Origin: an uncultured Francisella sp.
GTDB taxonomy: Bacteria > Pseudomonadota > Gammaproteobacteria > Burkholderiales > Neisseriaceae
Length of the DNA stretch: 15,696 nt
Reading direction: 5' to 3'
NCBI GenBank assembly: GCA_943914555.1
Contig: CALUCM010000027.1
Coordinates: 1 to 15,696 of the forward strand
Shown: positions 6,183-14,160 of the stretch, in pieces
How the letters are laid out: each line of letters starts with the position of its first letter
How positions within the stretch are numbered: position 1 is the first letter of the stretch
Notes under the pieces: generated by a model
What the model saw: only the letters and a program-made list of their open reading frames with translations
What the model was told of the DNA's origin: nothing
Databases searched by the model: none
Program-made: the position numbers and the translations under genes

Positions 6183-8504
6183 ATGATTGATCAACCGCAA
6201 TCCTCAAAATCAGAAGATCTTTTTGTTCCAGAGAAAAAACAGTGTAAAGATATCTTAAGCCGTTTTACTATTGGTATTAGTATTGGTTTTTCAATTCTAT
6301 TACTGCTCTGTTTAACGCTAATTTATTTTTCATCTTTTCAAATTAAACCCTACACCTTAACCAATCAAATACTAGGATACCCTTTATTGAAAAACTACGC
6401 TATTTTTCTTGCTCGTAGTTATTATTCAGTTTTTGGCTTTTCTGCATTGTGGTGTGTTGTATTTTTTATCTGCTTCTTATTACACCACTTCTGGCAACAT
6501 CCACAACGTAGTTCCTACTCTTATTTGAAAGCTTTCTTTGGTTTAGTACTATTTTTGCTCAGTAGTTCTGCTTTAGAATATTTATTATTGTTTACTTATT
6601 TTAAGCATCCTCTTCCTTTGGGAGCAGGTGGGATAGTTGGTAGCTGGTCAGCTATATTGCTTAAAAAATCCATCGGAACAATACTATCTATCATCATATT
6701 CTTAGTTATATTATTCATTAGTTGTATCTTGCTCAGCCAGCAAAAAATAACTGGTATTTTTTCTCGCTTTAAATACTTTTTAATAAAAAATTTAATCTAT
6801 CCTTTCGATAAAAAATTATCTAAGGATGAAAAAATACTCCTTAAGACAAAAGAAATTATCAAAAATCCTATTAATTCTTTTAGATTCGCTAAAAGTAACC
6901 GTCTTTACTCAACTGTAAAAAATAGCTATTTTTTTTCTGCAGAAAAAAACACAGTACATTCACAAAAGACTTATGAAAATTATCAATCAGTTATCCCAAA
7001 TAACTTTAATAAATTACAAAAAATATTTAAAAATAAAAAAAGAATATCAAATTTTTATTCTCAACATAATCATGTACTAGATAAACAGAGAAAACTAATA
7101 ATTTCCATATTAGAAAAAGAAGGAATAAAAATACATTTAATAGAAACTAACATTGGACCAACTTTTACTCGTTATCAGATAAATATAGATCCGAGTACAG
7201 ATTACTCTTTATTAAAAAAAGCATATCGTTCTTTACAAGACCTCTCTACCTCTCATCATATTACCTTCTCTCAATCAACCATTAACCCTTATTCATATGA
7301 GTTGTTGATCGCGCATGATAAAGCATTTCGAATATCTTTAGTGGATATCTTTCTGCTCAAAGACTTTTTTTATTCCAACTGTAATTTGTTAATTGCTTTA
7401 GGGAAAGATAGCCAAAACGATATTCTCCTATTTTCTCTAAGAAACTTGCCTCATCTTCTAGTAACTTCTTCTGAATATCTGTCACTAAAATTAGCAATTA
7501 ATGCAATTATACGCTCTTTAGTTATCCGACACTCAGCAAAAGAGTTAAAGTTGATTTTAGTCGGTAAAAAAGAAAGCAATTATCGGGAATTTTTACAACT
7601 TCCACATTTATTAACTCCTTTAATTAAAGAAGATAATCAAGCTAAAAAAGTATTTTCTTGGTGTTGCAAAGAGCTTAAAAAAAGACAAGACTTATTAAAA
7701 GTGATGAATTGTAAATCTATTGAAGAATTAAATCATAAAATAATCGAAGCTCGTCAAAAAAGTATTTTTTTAGCAAATCCTTTTAGTAGTGATCCTGATG
7801 CTCCAGATGCTTTAGAAATTTTACCTTTTATAGTAGTAATACTGGATGGTTTACATTGCTTAGAACAATCACTTACAAAGGACAACCTACAACATTTATT
7901 ACATCAATGGCGTTACTGTACAGCACAGTTAGGGATTCATCTAGTGCTGATTGAATCGTCCTCAGTTAATCCAGATTTATATGATGAGCTAGCTGTCTTA
8001 TTTCCAACAAGATTATGTTTTAAGCTAGATAGTGTACTTGACAGCCGCCTACTCTTAGGTGAACCTGGTGCAGAAAGTTTAATCGATGAATGTGATGCCT
8101 ATTTTCGTTCAGGACCACTAAAACATCCCATTCGCCTGCGTCTAGCTACTTTAACTAAAACAGAAGATATTGAGTTAAACAAAGAATTAAATTTTCCTCC
8201 CGAATTTGATGAGACAATTCTAAATCCAATTAATGAAACAAAAAGTACTAAAAAACATCAGCAACTCTATGATTTTGCAGTACATCAAGTATTAACTAAA
8301 AAGAAAACTAGTAACTCATTTTTGCAACGTCAGTTAAAAATTGGTTACAATCTCGCTGAAATGCTTTTACAAGAAATGGTTGAAAATGGTATATTATCAG
8401 AAGGCAAATTAGGTAAGAATCGTACTATCCAAAAAAAATCATCCTCTATTTCTACTAGTAAAAATTCTGCTCAATATGACCTCTTTTCAAAAAATAAAAC
8501 TTGA
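6183..8504 (+). CDS. FtsK/SpoIIIE-family protein with degenerate ATPase motifs
   Basis: Family identity is clear from the layout. Four membrane helices (about 28-50, 75-102, 115-138, 163-184) include the FtsK-typical LPLGAGGIVG loop (144-153). A Lys/Asn-rich linker follows (about 195-295). The alpha domain (IGPTFTRYQI near 324-333), the beta motor fold (LIALGKDSQND, LPHLLV, IPTR-like FPTR at 607-610, GAESLIDECDAYFRSGP) and a gamma winged helix (about 695-745, FLQRQLKIGYNLAEMLL) complete it. Normal FtsK pumps chromosome DNA at the septum and activates XerCD at dif. Here Walker A, normally GTTGSGKS, reads SSEYLSLK (429-436), so Lys is Leu435 and Ser is Lys436. Walker B, normally LVDEFAD, reads ILDGLHC, keeping Asp555 but replacing Glu with Gly556. 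ATQRPSVDVITG has become IESSSVNPDLYD. ATP hydrolysis therefore seems unlikely. The 773-residue frame is intact, so I call it a motor-dead paralogue, not a pseudogene. Base composition is visibly AT-richer than its neighbours. A weak GAAGAA precedes the ATG. Confidence 0.88.
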   Translation: MIDQPQSSKSEDLFVPEKKQCKDILSRFTIGISIGFSILLLLCLTLIYFSSFQIKPYTLTNQILGYPLLKNYAIFLARSYYSVFGFSALWCVVFFICFLLHHFWQHPQRSSYSYLKAFFGLVLFLLSSSALEYLLLFTYFKHPLPLGAGGIVGSWSAILLKKSIGTILSIIIFLVILFISCILLSQQKITGIFSRFKYFLIKNLIYPFDKKLSKDEKILLKTKEIIKNPINSFRFAKSNRLYSTVKNSYFFSAEKNTVHSQKTYENYQSVIPNNFNKLQKIFKNKKRISNFYSQHNHVLDKQRKLIISILEKEGIKIHLIETNIGPTFTRYQINIDPSTDYSLLKKAYRSLQDLSTSHHITFSQSTINPYSYELLIAHDKAFRISLVDIFLLKDFFYSNCNLLIALGKDSQNDILLFSLRNLPHLLVTSSEYLSLKLAINAIIRSLVIRHSAKELKLILVGKKESNYREFLQLPHLLTPLIKEDNQAKKVFSWCCKELKKRQDLLKVMNCKSIEELNHKIIEARQKSIFLANPFSSDPDAPDALEILPFIVVILDGLHCLEQSLTKDNLQHLLHQWRYCTAQLGIHLVLIESSSVNPDLYDELAVLFPTRLCFKLDSVLDSRLLLGEPGAESLIDECDAYFRSGPLKHPIRLRLATLTKTEDIELNKELNFPPEFDETILNPINETKSTKKHQQLYDFAVHQVLTKKKTSNSFLQRQLKIGYNLAEMLLQEMVENGILSEGKLGKNRTIQKKSSSISTSKNSAQYDLFSKNKT

Positions 8505-9489
8505 GTCAAAATATGGCGTATTGCTTATTAATATTGGTTCTCCAGAACAATTAGACATTCCTTATATTAAAAAATTCCTGAAGCAATTCCTATCAGATAA
8601 GAGAGTGATAGAGCTTCACCCTGCTATCTGGAAAATCATTTTATATACTTTCATTTTACCTATTCGATCAAGAAGAGTACTTAGGCACTATAAAAAAATT
8701 TGGAAAGAAAATAATATTTCTCCTCTACTTGCATATAGTAATCGCTTTGCTAATCAATTAAATGATTTTTTCCAAGCTAAAGGTCAAGCAAAAAAGTTCA
8801 GTATTCAAATTGCCATGAATTATAGTGCACCAACAATTAATCAAGCAATGGAAAAATTCGCACAATTAAATATTTCACGCATTATCGTTCTGCCGCTTTT
8901 TCCCCAATACTCAGCAACCACTACAGCTGCTTCCCTAGATCAAATTTGGCATTATTTACTTAAGAAACGTCATCAGATCTCAGTTACCACCATTAATCAT
9001 TTTTATGATTATCCGCCTTTCATAGAGGCGTTAACTTCTCATATAAAAGATTACTGGCGACAACATGGTAAAGGAAATCGACTGTTACTTTCCTATCATG
9101 GGATTCCGACTCGTTATGTCACAAAAGGAGACCCTTATTTTAATCAATGTAAAGCGACTACCAAGGCTTTACAACATAGCTTGCAACTAGAAGACGAAGA
9201 AATTATCATGGGATTTCAAAGCCGTTTTGGCCCCACCAAATGGTTGACCCCATATACAGATGTTCTACTAAGTACTCTGCCTAAAAAGGGAATAAGAAAC
9301 CTCGATGTGTTTTCACCAAATTTTGTTTTTGACTGTTTAGAAACGATAGAAGAATTAGCAATTGATGGTAAAAATCACTTTTTACAAGCAGGTGGTAAGC
9401 AATTTAATTTCATCCCTTGCATCAACAATGATCTACGTTTTGTAGAAGCTATAGCAACTCTTATCAATAGTTATTGCAGTCCTCCATAA
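8476..9489 (+). CDS. hemH: Ferrochelatase HemH
   Basis: Ferrochelatase inserts Fe2+ into protoporphyrin IX, the last step of protohaem synthesis, acting at the inner face of the membrane. The protein is 337 residues, a normal length. Signatures seen are YGVLLINIGSPE (13-24), FLSDKRVIE, LPLFPQYSATTTAAS (139-153), SYHGIPTRYVTKGDPY (206-221, metal-binding His208), GFQSRFGPTKWLTPYT and PNFVFDCLETIEEL (catalytic-region Glu289). The ATG at 8476 lies inside the last 29 nt of the FtsK-like gene, in another frame. No later in-frame ATG would keep the N-terminal strand, so this overlap is probably real and implies translational coupling. Its 3' end overlaps the convergent cydC by 19 nt. Protohaem supply fits the neighbouring cytochrome bd locus. 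Confidence 0.96.
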   Translation: MTSFQKIKLESKYGVLLINIGSPEQLDIPYIKKFLKQFLSDKRVIELHPAIWKIILYTFILPIRSRRVLRHYKKIWKENNISPLLAYSNRFANQLNDFFQAKGQAKKFSIQIAMNYSAPTINQAMEKFAQLNISRIIVLPLFPQYSATTTAASLDQIWHYLLKKRHQISVTTINHFYDYPPFIEALTSHIKDYWRQHGKGNRLLLSYHGIPTRYVTKGDPYFNQCKATTKALQHSLQLEDEEIIMGFQSRFGPTKWLTPYTDVLLSTLPKKGIRNLDVFSPNFVFDCLETIEELAIDGKNHFLQAGGKQFNFIPCINNDLRFVEAIATLINSYCSPP

Positions 9490-11120
9490 GCTTCTTCTGA
9501 TAGTTCATATTGTTTACATCCATAAAGCGCTAAATCATGATGACTGACAATTAACATGATTTTATCCTTGGCATAATGAGTAAGCTCATGATATAGGCGT
9601 TTGATGCCATTTTCATCCAGCCCAGCAAAGGGCTCATCCAATAATATTAAAGAACGATCAGCAAGAAGTAATCGAGCAAGAGCAATTCGTCTTGCTTGCC
9701 CACCAGAAATTTCTTTGCCATGTTCACCAAGTACAGTTTCCAACCCTTGACGGCTTTTTGCCCACCCATCTAAATCCACTGTTTGTAAGACTTGCCAAAG
9801 TTCTTCATTACTGGCATCACTTTTTCCAATGAGCAAATTCTCTTTCAAGCTAAGATTAAAAATATCAATATCCTGTCGAAGATATGCGATGTCATTGCGC
9901 ATATCCCAATTGAATATCTCTTGATTATTGAGCCATATTTCGCCAGCTTGTGGCATGATCTCCCCAGCAATAATATCCAAAAGTGTGCTCTTACCTACCC
10001 CAGAAGGCCCTCGCAAACAGAGAGTGTCACCAATAGAAAGTTTAAAGGAAACATCATTTGGTCCATTCAAAGCGCCAGGTAATCTACCACTTACTCGATA
10101 AAGCTGCAAACTTTTTATTTCTTGCGGTCGTGGTAAATTTACTTTACTTTCATCAATAGGTTGAGTTAATTCATTAATTCTTTTTTTAGCAAAATTACTG
10201 ACACCAAGAGAAAGAAAACTGGCTGAAAGCGGTAGCAAACACTCTGCCATACCCATTATGCTTAAAACAACTGCCAGTACCATAGGCAATGACAAAAGGC
10301 CCTGCATATTTAACTGTGCTCCCCAATACAGTCCTTCTAGCAATGCCGCTGCTAAGGCCACACTTTGAAACAATTCAATTGAGCTGACTAGCACTTGTTG
10401 TTGGCGATTTTTAGTAATCCGTTGATGATTGCCCTTAAGCCACTCGCTCTCTTTAGTAAACCATGTTTTCCAAAGTAATAAGGGGGTTAACATTTCCAAA
10501 GTTTGTACTAACTGCTCCTTACTCTTTTCAGATAAACGGATTTCTTCTTCAGCAAGCATAAACCCTCTTACTAAGCCAATGGCAGGAATCACTAGCCAGC
10601 CCAATAAAATTGGGATTCCTACATACCATAAAAACAAAGGAGAGAGCAAATACAACCATAAATAATAAATTAATGTGACAACCACACTAAAAATCCATGG
10701 TAAAACAAAGCGCAGAGGGAATAAATCCAGGCGGTCAATATCTAAAATAAGACGATGCATGGCAACTGCAGAGTTAAGATGATAATTGAGTAAATTGCTC
10801 CCAGGACGGGCTAAAATATCAAATATCTGAACACGCAATTCTTTCAACAAATGCAAAGCAGCATTATGCGATACTATATCCCCAAAATAACGTCCCGCTG
10901 TTCGCAAAATAGCAAAAGAACGGATGAGGGTTGAAGGGGCAAAATAATTGATTTCTATAGCTAATACCCCAGCTAATCCAGCCGCAGTAATAAACCAGCC
11001 AGAAGTTGCTAAAAGACCAATAGAAGAAAATAAGGTGACCAAACCTAAAATAGCAGCCACAATCCACTGGTAATATTTTTTACTAAGTAATTTATATAAT
11101 TTAACTACGTGCATTGTCAC
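9471..11120 (-). CDS. cydC: Cytochrome bd assembly ABC transporter subunit CydC
   Basis: CydC forms with CydD a heterodimeric inner-membrane ABC exporter needed to assemble cytochrome bd; cysteine/glutathione export and haem handling have been proposed as its role. At 549 residues it has the usual fused architecture. A six-helix membrane domain (about 15-310, with the CydC-typical LLATSGWFITAAGLAG near 36-51 and RTAGRYFGDIVSHNA near 73-87) precedes a nucleotide-binding domain. That domain has Walker A GPSGVGKST (371-379), signature ISGGQ (471-475), Walker B LILLDEP (491-497) and switch His527. The frame opens at GTG 11120, directly abutting the cydD stop; an ATG two codons later (11114) is an equally good start. 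It is the last gene of the cyd operon, and its stop lies inside the 3' end of convergent hemH. Confidence 0.95.
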   Translation of the reverse strand: MTMHVVKLYKLLSKKYYQWIVAAILGLVTLFSSIGLLATSGWFITAAGLAGVLAIEINYFAPSTLIRSFAILRTAGRYFGDIVSHNAALHLLKELRVQIFDILARPGSNLLNYHLNSAVAMHRLILDIDRLDLFPLRFVLPWIFSVVVTLIYYLWLYLLSPLFLWYVGIPILLGWLVIPAIGLVRGFMLAEEEIRLSEKSKEQLVQTLEMLTPLLLWKTWFTKESEWLKGNHQRITKNRQQQVLVSSIELFQSVALAAALLEGLYWGAQLNMQGLLSLPMVLAVVLSIMGMAECLLPLSASFLSLGVSNFAKKRINELTQPIDESKVNLPRPQEIKSLQLYRVSGRLPGALNGPNDVSFKLSIGDTLCLRGPSGVGKSTLLDIIAGEIMPQAGEIWLNNQEIFNWDMRNDIAYLRQDIDIFNLSLKENLLIGKSDASNEELWQVLQTVDLDGWAKSRQGLETVLGEHGKEISGGQARRIALARLLLADRSLILLDEPFAGLDENGIKRLYHELTHYAKDKIMLIVSHHDLALYGCKQYELSEEAYGGLQ

Positions 11121-12815
11121 TTAGCCTATTTTTATGGTGGCGTTCAACCACGGTATCGCTGTCTCTTGATGTGTAATTAATAATACCGTTTTACCTCGCG
11201 TAACTTTTTCTAATAAATTCATGATTAAAGCACCGGTATCTGGATCCAAATGCTCTGTGGGCTCATCGATTAACCAAAGTAACGCTTCTTTTAAAAGAAG
11301 TTGTGCAATGGCCAAGCGACCACGCTGTCCTCCTGATAAACCCAGCCCTCTTTCTCCCAACTGAGTATTTAAACCCAATGGAAGATGTGCAACAAAATGA
11401 CCTAGCCCCACTTCTTTAAGTACTGCAAACAACTCTTCATCTGTAGCCTGTGGTTTAGCCAATCTTAAATTAGTTGCAATTGTTCCACTAATCAATCTAG
11501 GTGTCTGTGCAAGGTAACCGATAATTTCATGCCAACTATCTCTTTGTAATTCACGTAGCGATATATCATTAATCAAGAGACATCCTTCATATGGCACAAA
11601 TGCTAGTAATGCATCAAATAGAGAAGATTTTCCTACCCCGCTATCTCCTTTTAAACGAATACGTTCCCCACTATTGACATCGAAAGAAAGGGGAGCCAAG
11701 CGCATATCGCCTTGAGAAGAATAAATACTTACTTCACGTGCACAAATAGCTGGTGGACCCACAAATTGTAATATCTTCTTGCCCGGATGTAGCCAAGTTT
11801 CATGCTCTAAAATCGGTATCAACTCCATCACAGCACCTTCTGCAGAAGCTTTGGCATGATAATCAGCACCCAGCATACGTAAGGGTACGTAAAATTCTGG
11901 AGCCAACAGCAATATCAAAAGAGCTGATTCATAAGGAACCAATATTATTTGCTTAAAACCTGGAAAGTTGCCCATCAAGCCAAAACCCAAATACAATGCA
12001 ATGGCTGCAATAGAAACAGTAGCAAAAAATTCCAAAGTTCCAACAGATAAGAAAGCCAGGCGCAACACTTCTATTGTTCTTTTACGGTACCACTCTGAAG
12101 TATTAGTAATAATCTCTCGCGCCTGAACAACCGCATTAAAATCAACAAGTGTCTTCATACCGCGTATCAAATCCAAAAAATAACCACTCAAATTGCTTAA
12201 TGCTTGAAATTGTTCACGGCTTTTACCGGCAGCAGACATCCCTACTAAAATCATAAATACAATAATCAGCGGCATGGATACAATAAAAATAATAACCGCA
12301 ACAAGACTATACCAAATCAATACCGATGAAATAATAATGGGAGTAATCACAACCACAACAACTTGCACATAATATCGGCTAATAAAAGGATCTAAAGCAT
12401 CAATTTGCTCCATTAATTTTGTACTTAAAGCGCCTTCTGAGCCAAATACACTTACCTCTGGGCCAAGCTCACTAATAATATTTAATAATTTCTTTTGTAA
12501 ACATTCTCTTGCTACTATACTCGCCTTTTGCGAAGCCAAACTTCGCCCATAGTGCAATATCAGGCGTAATAAAAGCATAACAGCAATGAAGCACAGATAA
12601 TATCTTATAAGAGATTGATCCAATGATATTTTATGCATACCAACAAAAAACAGATGGCCAAATAACTTGGCCATCCAAAAAGCTTGCAATACAAAGGCTA
12701 TAATGCCCCCTACTGCAAAAAAAAGAGCCACAGTTAAAAAACCTCTTGCTTCGCCAACTATTTGCTTTAAATAGCGACGAACTAATTTTTTCTGTGGCTC
12801 TTCTTTCTTACTCAT
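11121..12815 (-). CDS. cydD: Cytochrome bd assembly ABC transporter subunit CydD
   Basis: This is the partner of CydC in the heterodimeric exporter required for maturation of cytochrome bd oxidase in the inner membrane. It has 564 residues. The membrane domain (about 25-310) includes ARECLQKKLLNIISELGP and the CydD-typical APEFYVPLRMLGADYHAKASAEGA (305-328; compare PEFFxPLRxLGxxYHAKAxAxGA). The ATPase domain carries Walker A GDSGVGKSS (390-398), signature LSGGQ (493-497), Walker B LLWLIDEPT with Asp517-Glu518, and switch His549. All ATPase residues are present. The ATG at 12815 lies 8 nt after the small cydX-like ORF, with only a weak Shine-Dalgarno. cydC follows with no intergenic base. Confidence 0.95.
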   Translation of the reverse strand: MSKKEEPQKKLVRRYLKQIVGEARGFLTVALFFAVGGIIAFVLQAFWMAKLFGHLFFVGMHKISLDQSLIRYYLCFIAVMLLLRLILHYGRSLASQKASIVARECLQKKLLNIISELGPEVSVFGSEGALSTKLMEQIDALDPFISRYYVQVVVVVITPIIISSVLIWYSLVAVIIFIVSMPLIIVFMILVGMSAAGKSREQFQALSNLSGYFLDLIRGMKTLVDFNAVVQAREIITNTSEWYRKRTIEVLRLAFLSVGTLEFFATVSIAAIALYLGFGLMGNFPGFKQIILVPYESALLILLLAPEFYVPLRMLGADYHAKASAEGAVMELIPILEHETWLHPGKKILQFVGPPAICAREVSIYSSQGDMRLAPLSFDVNSGERIRLKGDSGVGKSSLFDALLAFVPYEGCLLINDISLRELQRDSWHEIIGYLAQTPRLISGTIATNLRLAKPQATDEELFAVLKEVGLGHFVAHLPLGLNTQLGERGLGLSGGQRGRLAIAQLLLKEALLWLIDEPTEHLDPDTGALIMNLLEKVTRGKTVLLITHQETAIPWLNATIKIG

Positions 12816-12823
12816 CTTAGGCT

Positions 12824-12904
12824 TTAGACTTCAAATTTGTCTGCTGCCCAAGCAATTACTACTGTTGCTATTACTAGTTCGCATAACCAAAATAAATATA
12901 ACAT
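12824..12904 (-). CDS. cydX: CydX-like small subunit of cytochrome bd oxidase (26 aa)
   Basis: A 26-codon ORF fills the gap between cydB and cydD. It begins MLYLFWLCELVIA, continues as a single hydrophobic helix, and ends AADKFEV. CydX proteins are single-span peptides of about 30-40 residues that stabilise the CydAB haem site and are normally encoded just after cydB. The E. coli form begins MWYFAWILG. Against that pattern Tyr3, Trp6 and Ala13 line up, while Trp2 and Gly9 are replaced by Leu and Glu. Overall similarity is therefore weak, and the assignment rests on position, size, a single membrane span and a perfect Shine-Dalgarno. It could be another bd accessory peptide (CydY/CydH-like role) instead of a true CydX orthologue. 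The stop is 8 nt before cydD. Confidence 0.75.
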   Translation of the reverse strand: MLYLFWLCELVIATVVIAWAADKFEV

Positions 12905-12908
12905 TTTT

Positions 12909-12914
12909 CCTCCT
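12909..12914 (-). promoter_or_regulatory. Perfect Shine-Dalgarno for the 26-aa cydX-like ORF
   Basis: AGGAGG on the minus strand overlaps the cydB stop codon (TAGGAGG) and stands 4 nt before the ATG at 12904. A consensus this strong at a tiny ORF argues that it is translated. Confidence 0.8.
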
Positions 12915-14157
12915 AATATAATTTATTAGAATGCTCTTGTACATAATCCTTAGTTAATCGACCGCGCATCACATAGTAGCAACAGATAGTGTATACCAAT
13001 ACTATAGGGGTCATCACCAAAGCCACCAAAGTCATTACTGCTAAAGTATTATAGCTAGAAGTGGCATCCCACATTGTTAAGCTATGGTTTGGAGTAATGT
13101 ATGAAGGCATGATAAATGGGAACATGGTCACACCCGCAGTAAAAATAACCCCAAACATAGCAATAGAAGTTGATATAAAACTAAGAACATGTCGGTGTTT
13201 TTTGCTGGCTATTGCAGCGCCCAAAAAACCTACTACGCCAAGAAGTGGAAAAACATAAAGGATTGGAGCAGCATGATAATGACTAAACCATAGCCCTGGC
13301 CCCATCACTACTTCTTTACTTAAGGAAGGCATGCTTGCAGCATTAGCCCCATTATGCCAAGTCACTACTTGGTAACCCTTTACATAGTAAAACAACAACA
13401 CTCCCGCAATAATGAATAAAAGCGCAGCAATAATAGAGCAATACGCTGTTACTTTTTCACTTCTTTTCCTGATTTCATCGGTGGTCTTTAGTTGCAAAAA
13501 TGCCCCCCCATGAGCAGCTAGCATTAATACTGAAATTAAACCAGCAAGTAAGGCATACGGATTCAATAAACTAATTAAGCCCAAAAACCCGCTAAATACC
13601 CCGCCTGCTTGATTACCAAAAATACCACCATGGTAAAAAGGCATTGCAATATTCCTGCCTAAAGCCAAACTACTATAATTTTGGTTGCTATTAAAGTCAA
13701 AGGCAACTCCTTGTAGCAAGTTTCCAAAAGCCACCCCAATCACTAATGCTGGAATTAAAGAACCAAAACTTAAGCACCAGTCCATCACAGAACGCCAGAT
13801 AGGCGACTCTATTTTTGAACGATACTCAAAAGCTAACGGTCTGAAAAACAAAGCCATTAATACCAAAATTAGTGCCAAATATAAGCCACTAAATGCTGTT
13901 GCATAGACAATTGGCCAAGCAGCAAATATGGCACCTCCAGCAGTAATTAACCATACCTGATTGCCATCCCAATGAGGTGCAACGGAGTTAATCATTACTC
14001 TGCGCTCTGCATCATCTTTGCCAATAATTTTAAGTAACATAGCTACGCCAACATCAAATCCATCAGTGATAGCCCAACCTAACATTAATACCCCAATCAG
14101 CACCCACCATATACAACGTAGCTGATCATAGGTAAAGTATAGTTTTAAAAAATCCAT
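12913..14157 (-). CDS. cydB: Cytochrome bd ubiquinol oxidase subunit II CydB
   Basis: CydB is the second large subunit of the inner-membrane cytochrome bd quinol oxidase, which reduces O2 to water with high affinity. The 414-residue protein is largely membrane helices. Family motifs are AITDGFDVGVAML (29-41), PHWDGNQVWLITAGGAIFAAWP (61-82), FFRPLAFEYRSK (104-115), and the C-terminal FPFIMPS and LTMWDATSS stretches. E. coli CydB is about 379 residues; the extra length appears to lie in the loop around 155-190. The ATG at 14157 is preceded by a full AAGGAGG, 3 nt after the cydA stop. It is co-transcribed between cydA and the small cydX-like ORF. Confidence 0.96.
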   Translation of the reverse strand: MDFLKLYFTYDQLRCIWWVLIGVLMLGWAITDGFDVGVAMLLKIIGKDDAERRVMINSVAPHWDGNQVWLITAGGAIFAAWPIVYATAFSGLYLALILVLMALFFRPLAFEYRSKIESPIWRSVMDWCLSFGSLIPALVIGVAFGNLLQGVAFDFNSNQNYSSLALGRNIAMPFYHGGIFGNQAGGVFSGFLGLISLLNPYALLAGLISVLMLAAHGGAFLQLKTTDEIRKRSEKVTAYCSIIAALLFIIAGVLLFYYVKGYQVVTWHNGANAASMPSLSKEVVMGPGLWFSHYHAAPILYVFPLLGVVGFLGAAIASKKHRHVLSFISTSIAMFGVIFTAGVTMFPFIMPSYITPNHSLTMWDATSSYNTLAVMTLVALVMTPIVLVYTICCYYVMRGRLTKDYVQEHSNKLY

Positions 14158-14160
14158 TTG

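Noticed and set aside
6183..8504. Calling the FtsK-like gene a pseudogene
   Set aside because: There is no frameshift or internal stop and all domains are present; only the catalytic motifs are changed.
9440..9560. Intrinsic terminator between hemH and cydC
   Set aside because: No GC-rich hairpin followed by a T-run could be found on either strand.
9792..10665. Plus-strand ORFs opposite cydC (9792-10082, 10429-10665)
   Set aside because: They are antisense shadows of conserved ABC transporter sequence and show no family motif.
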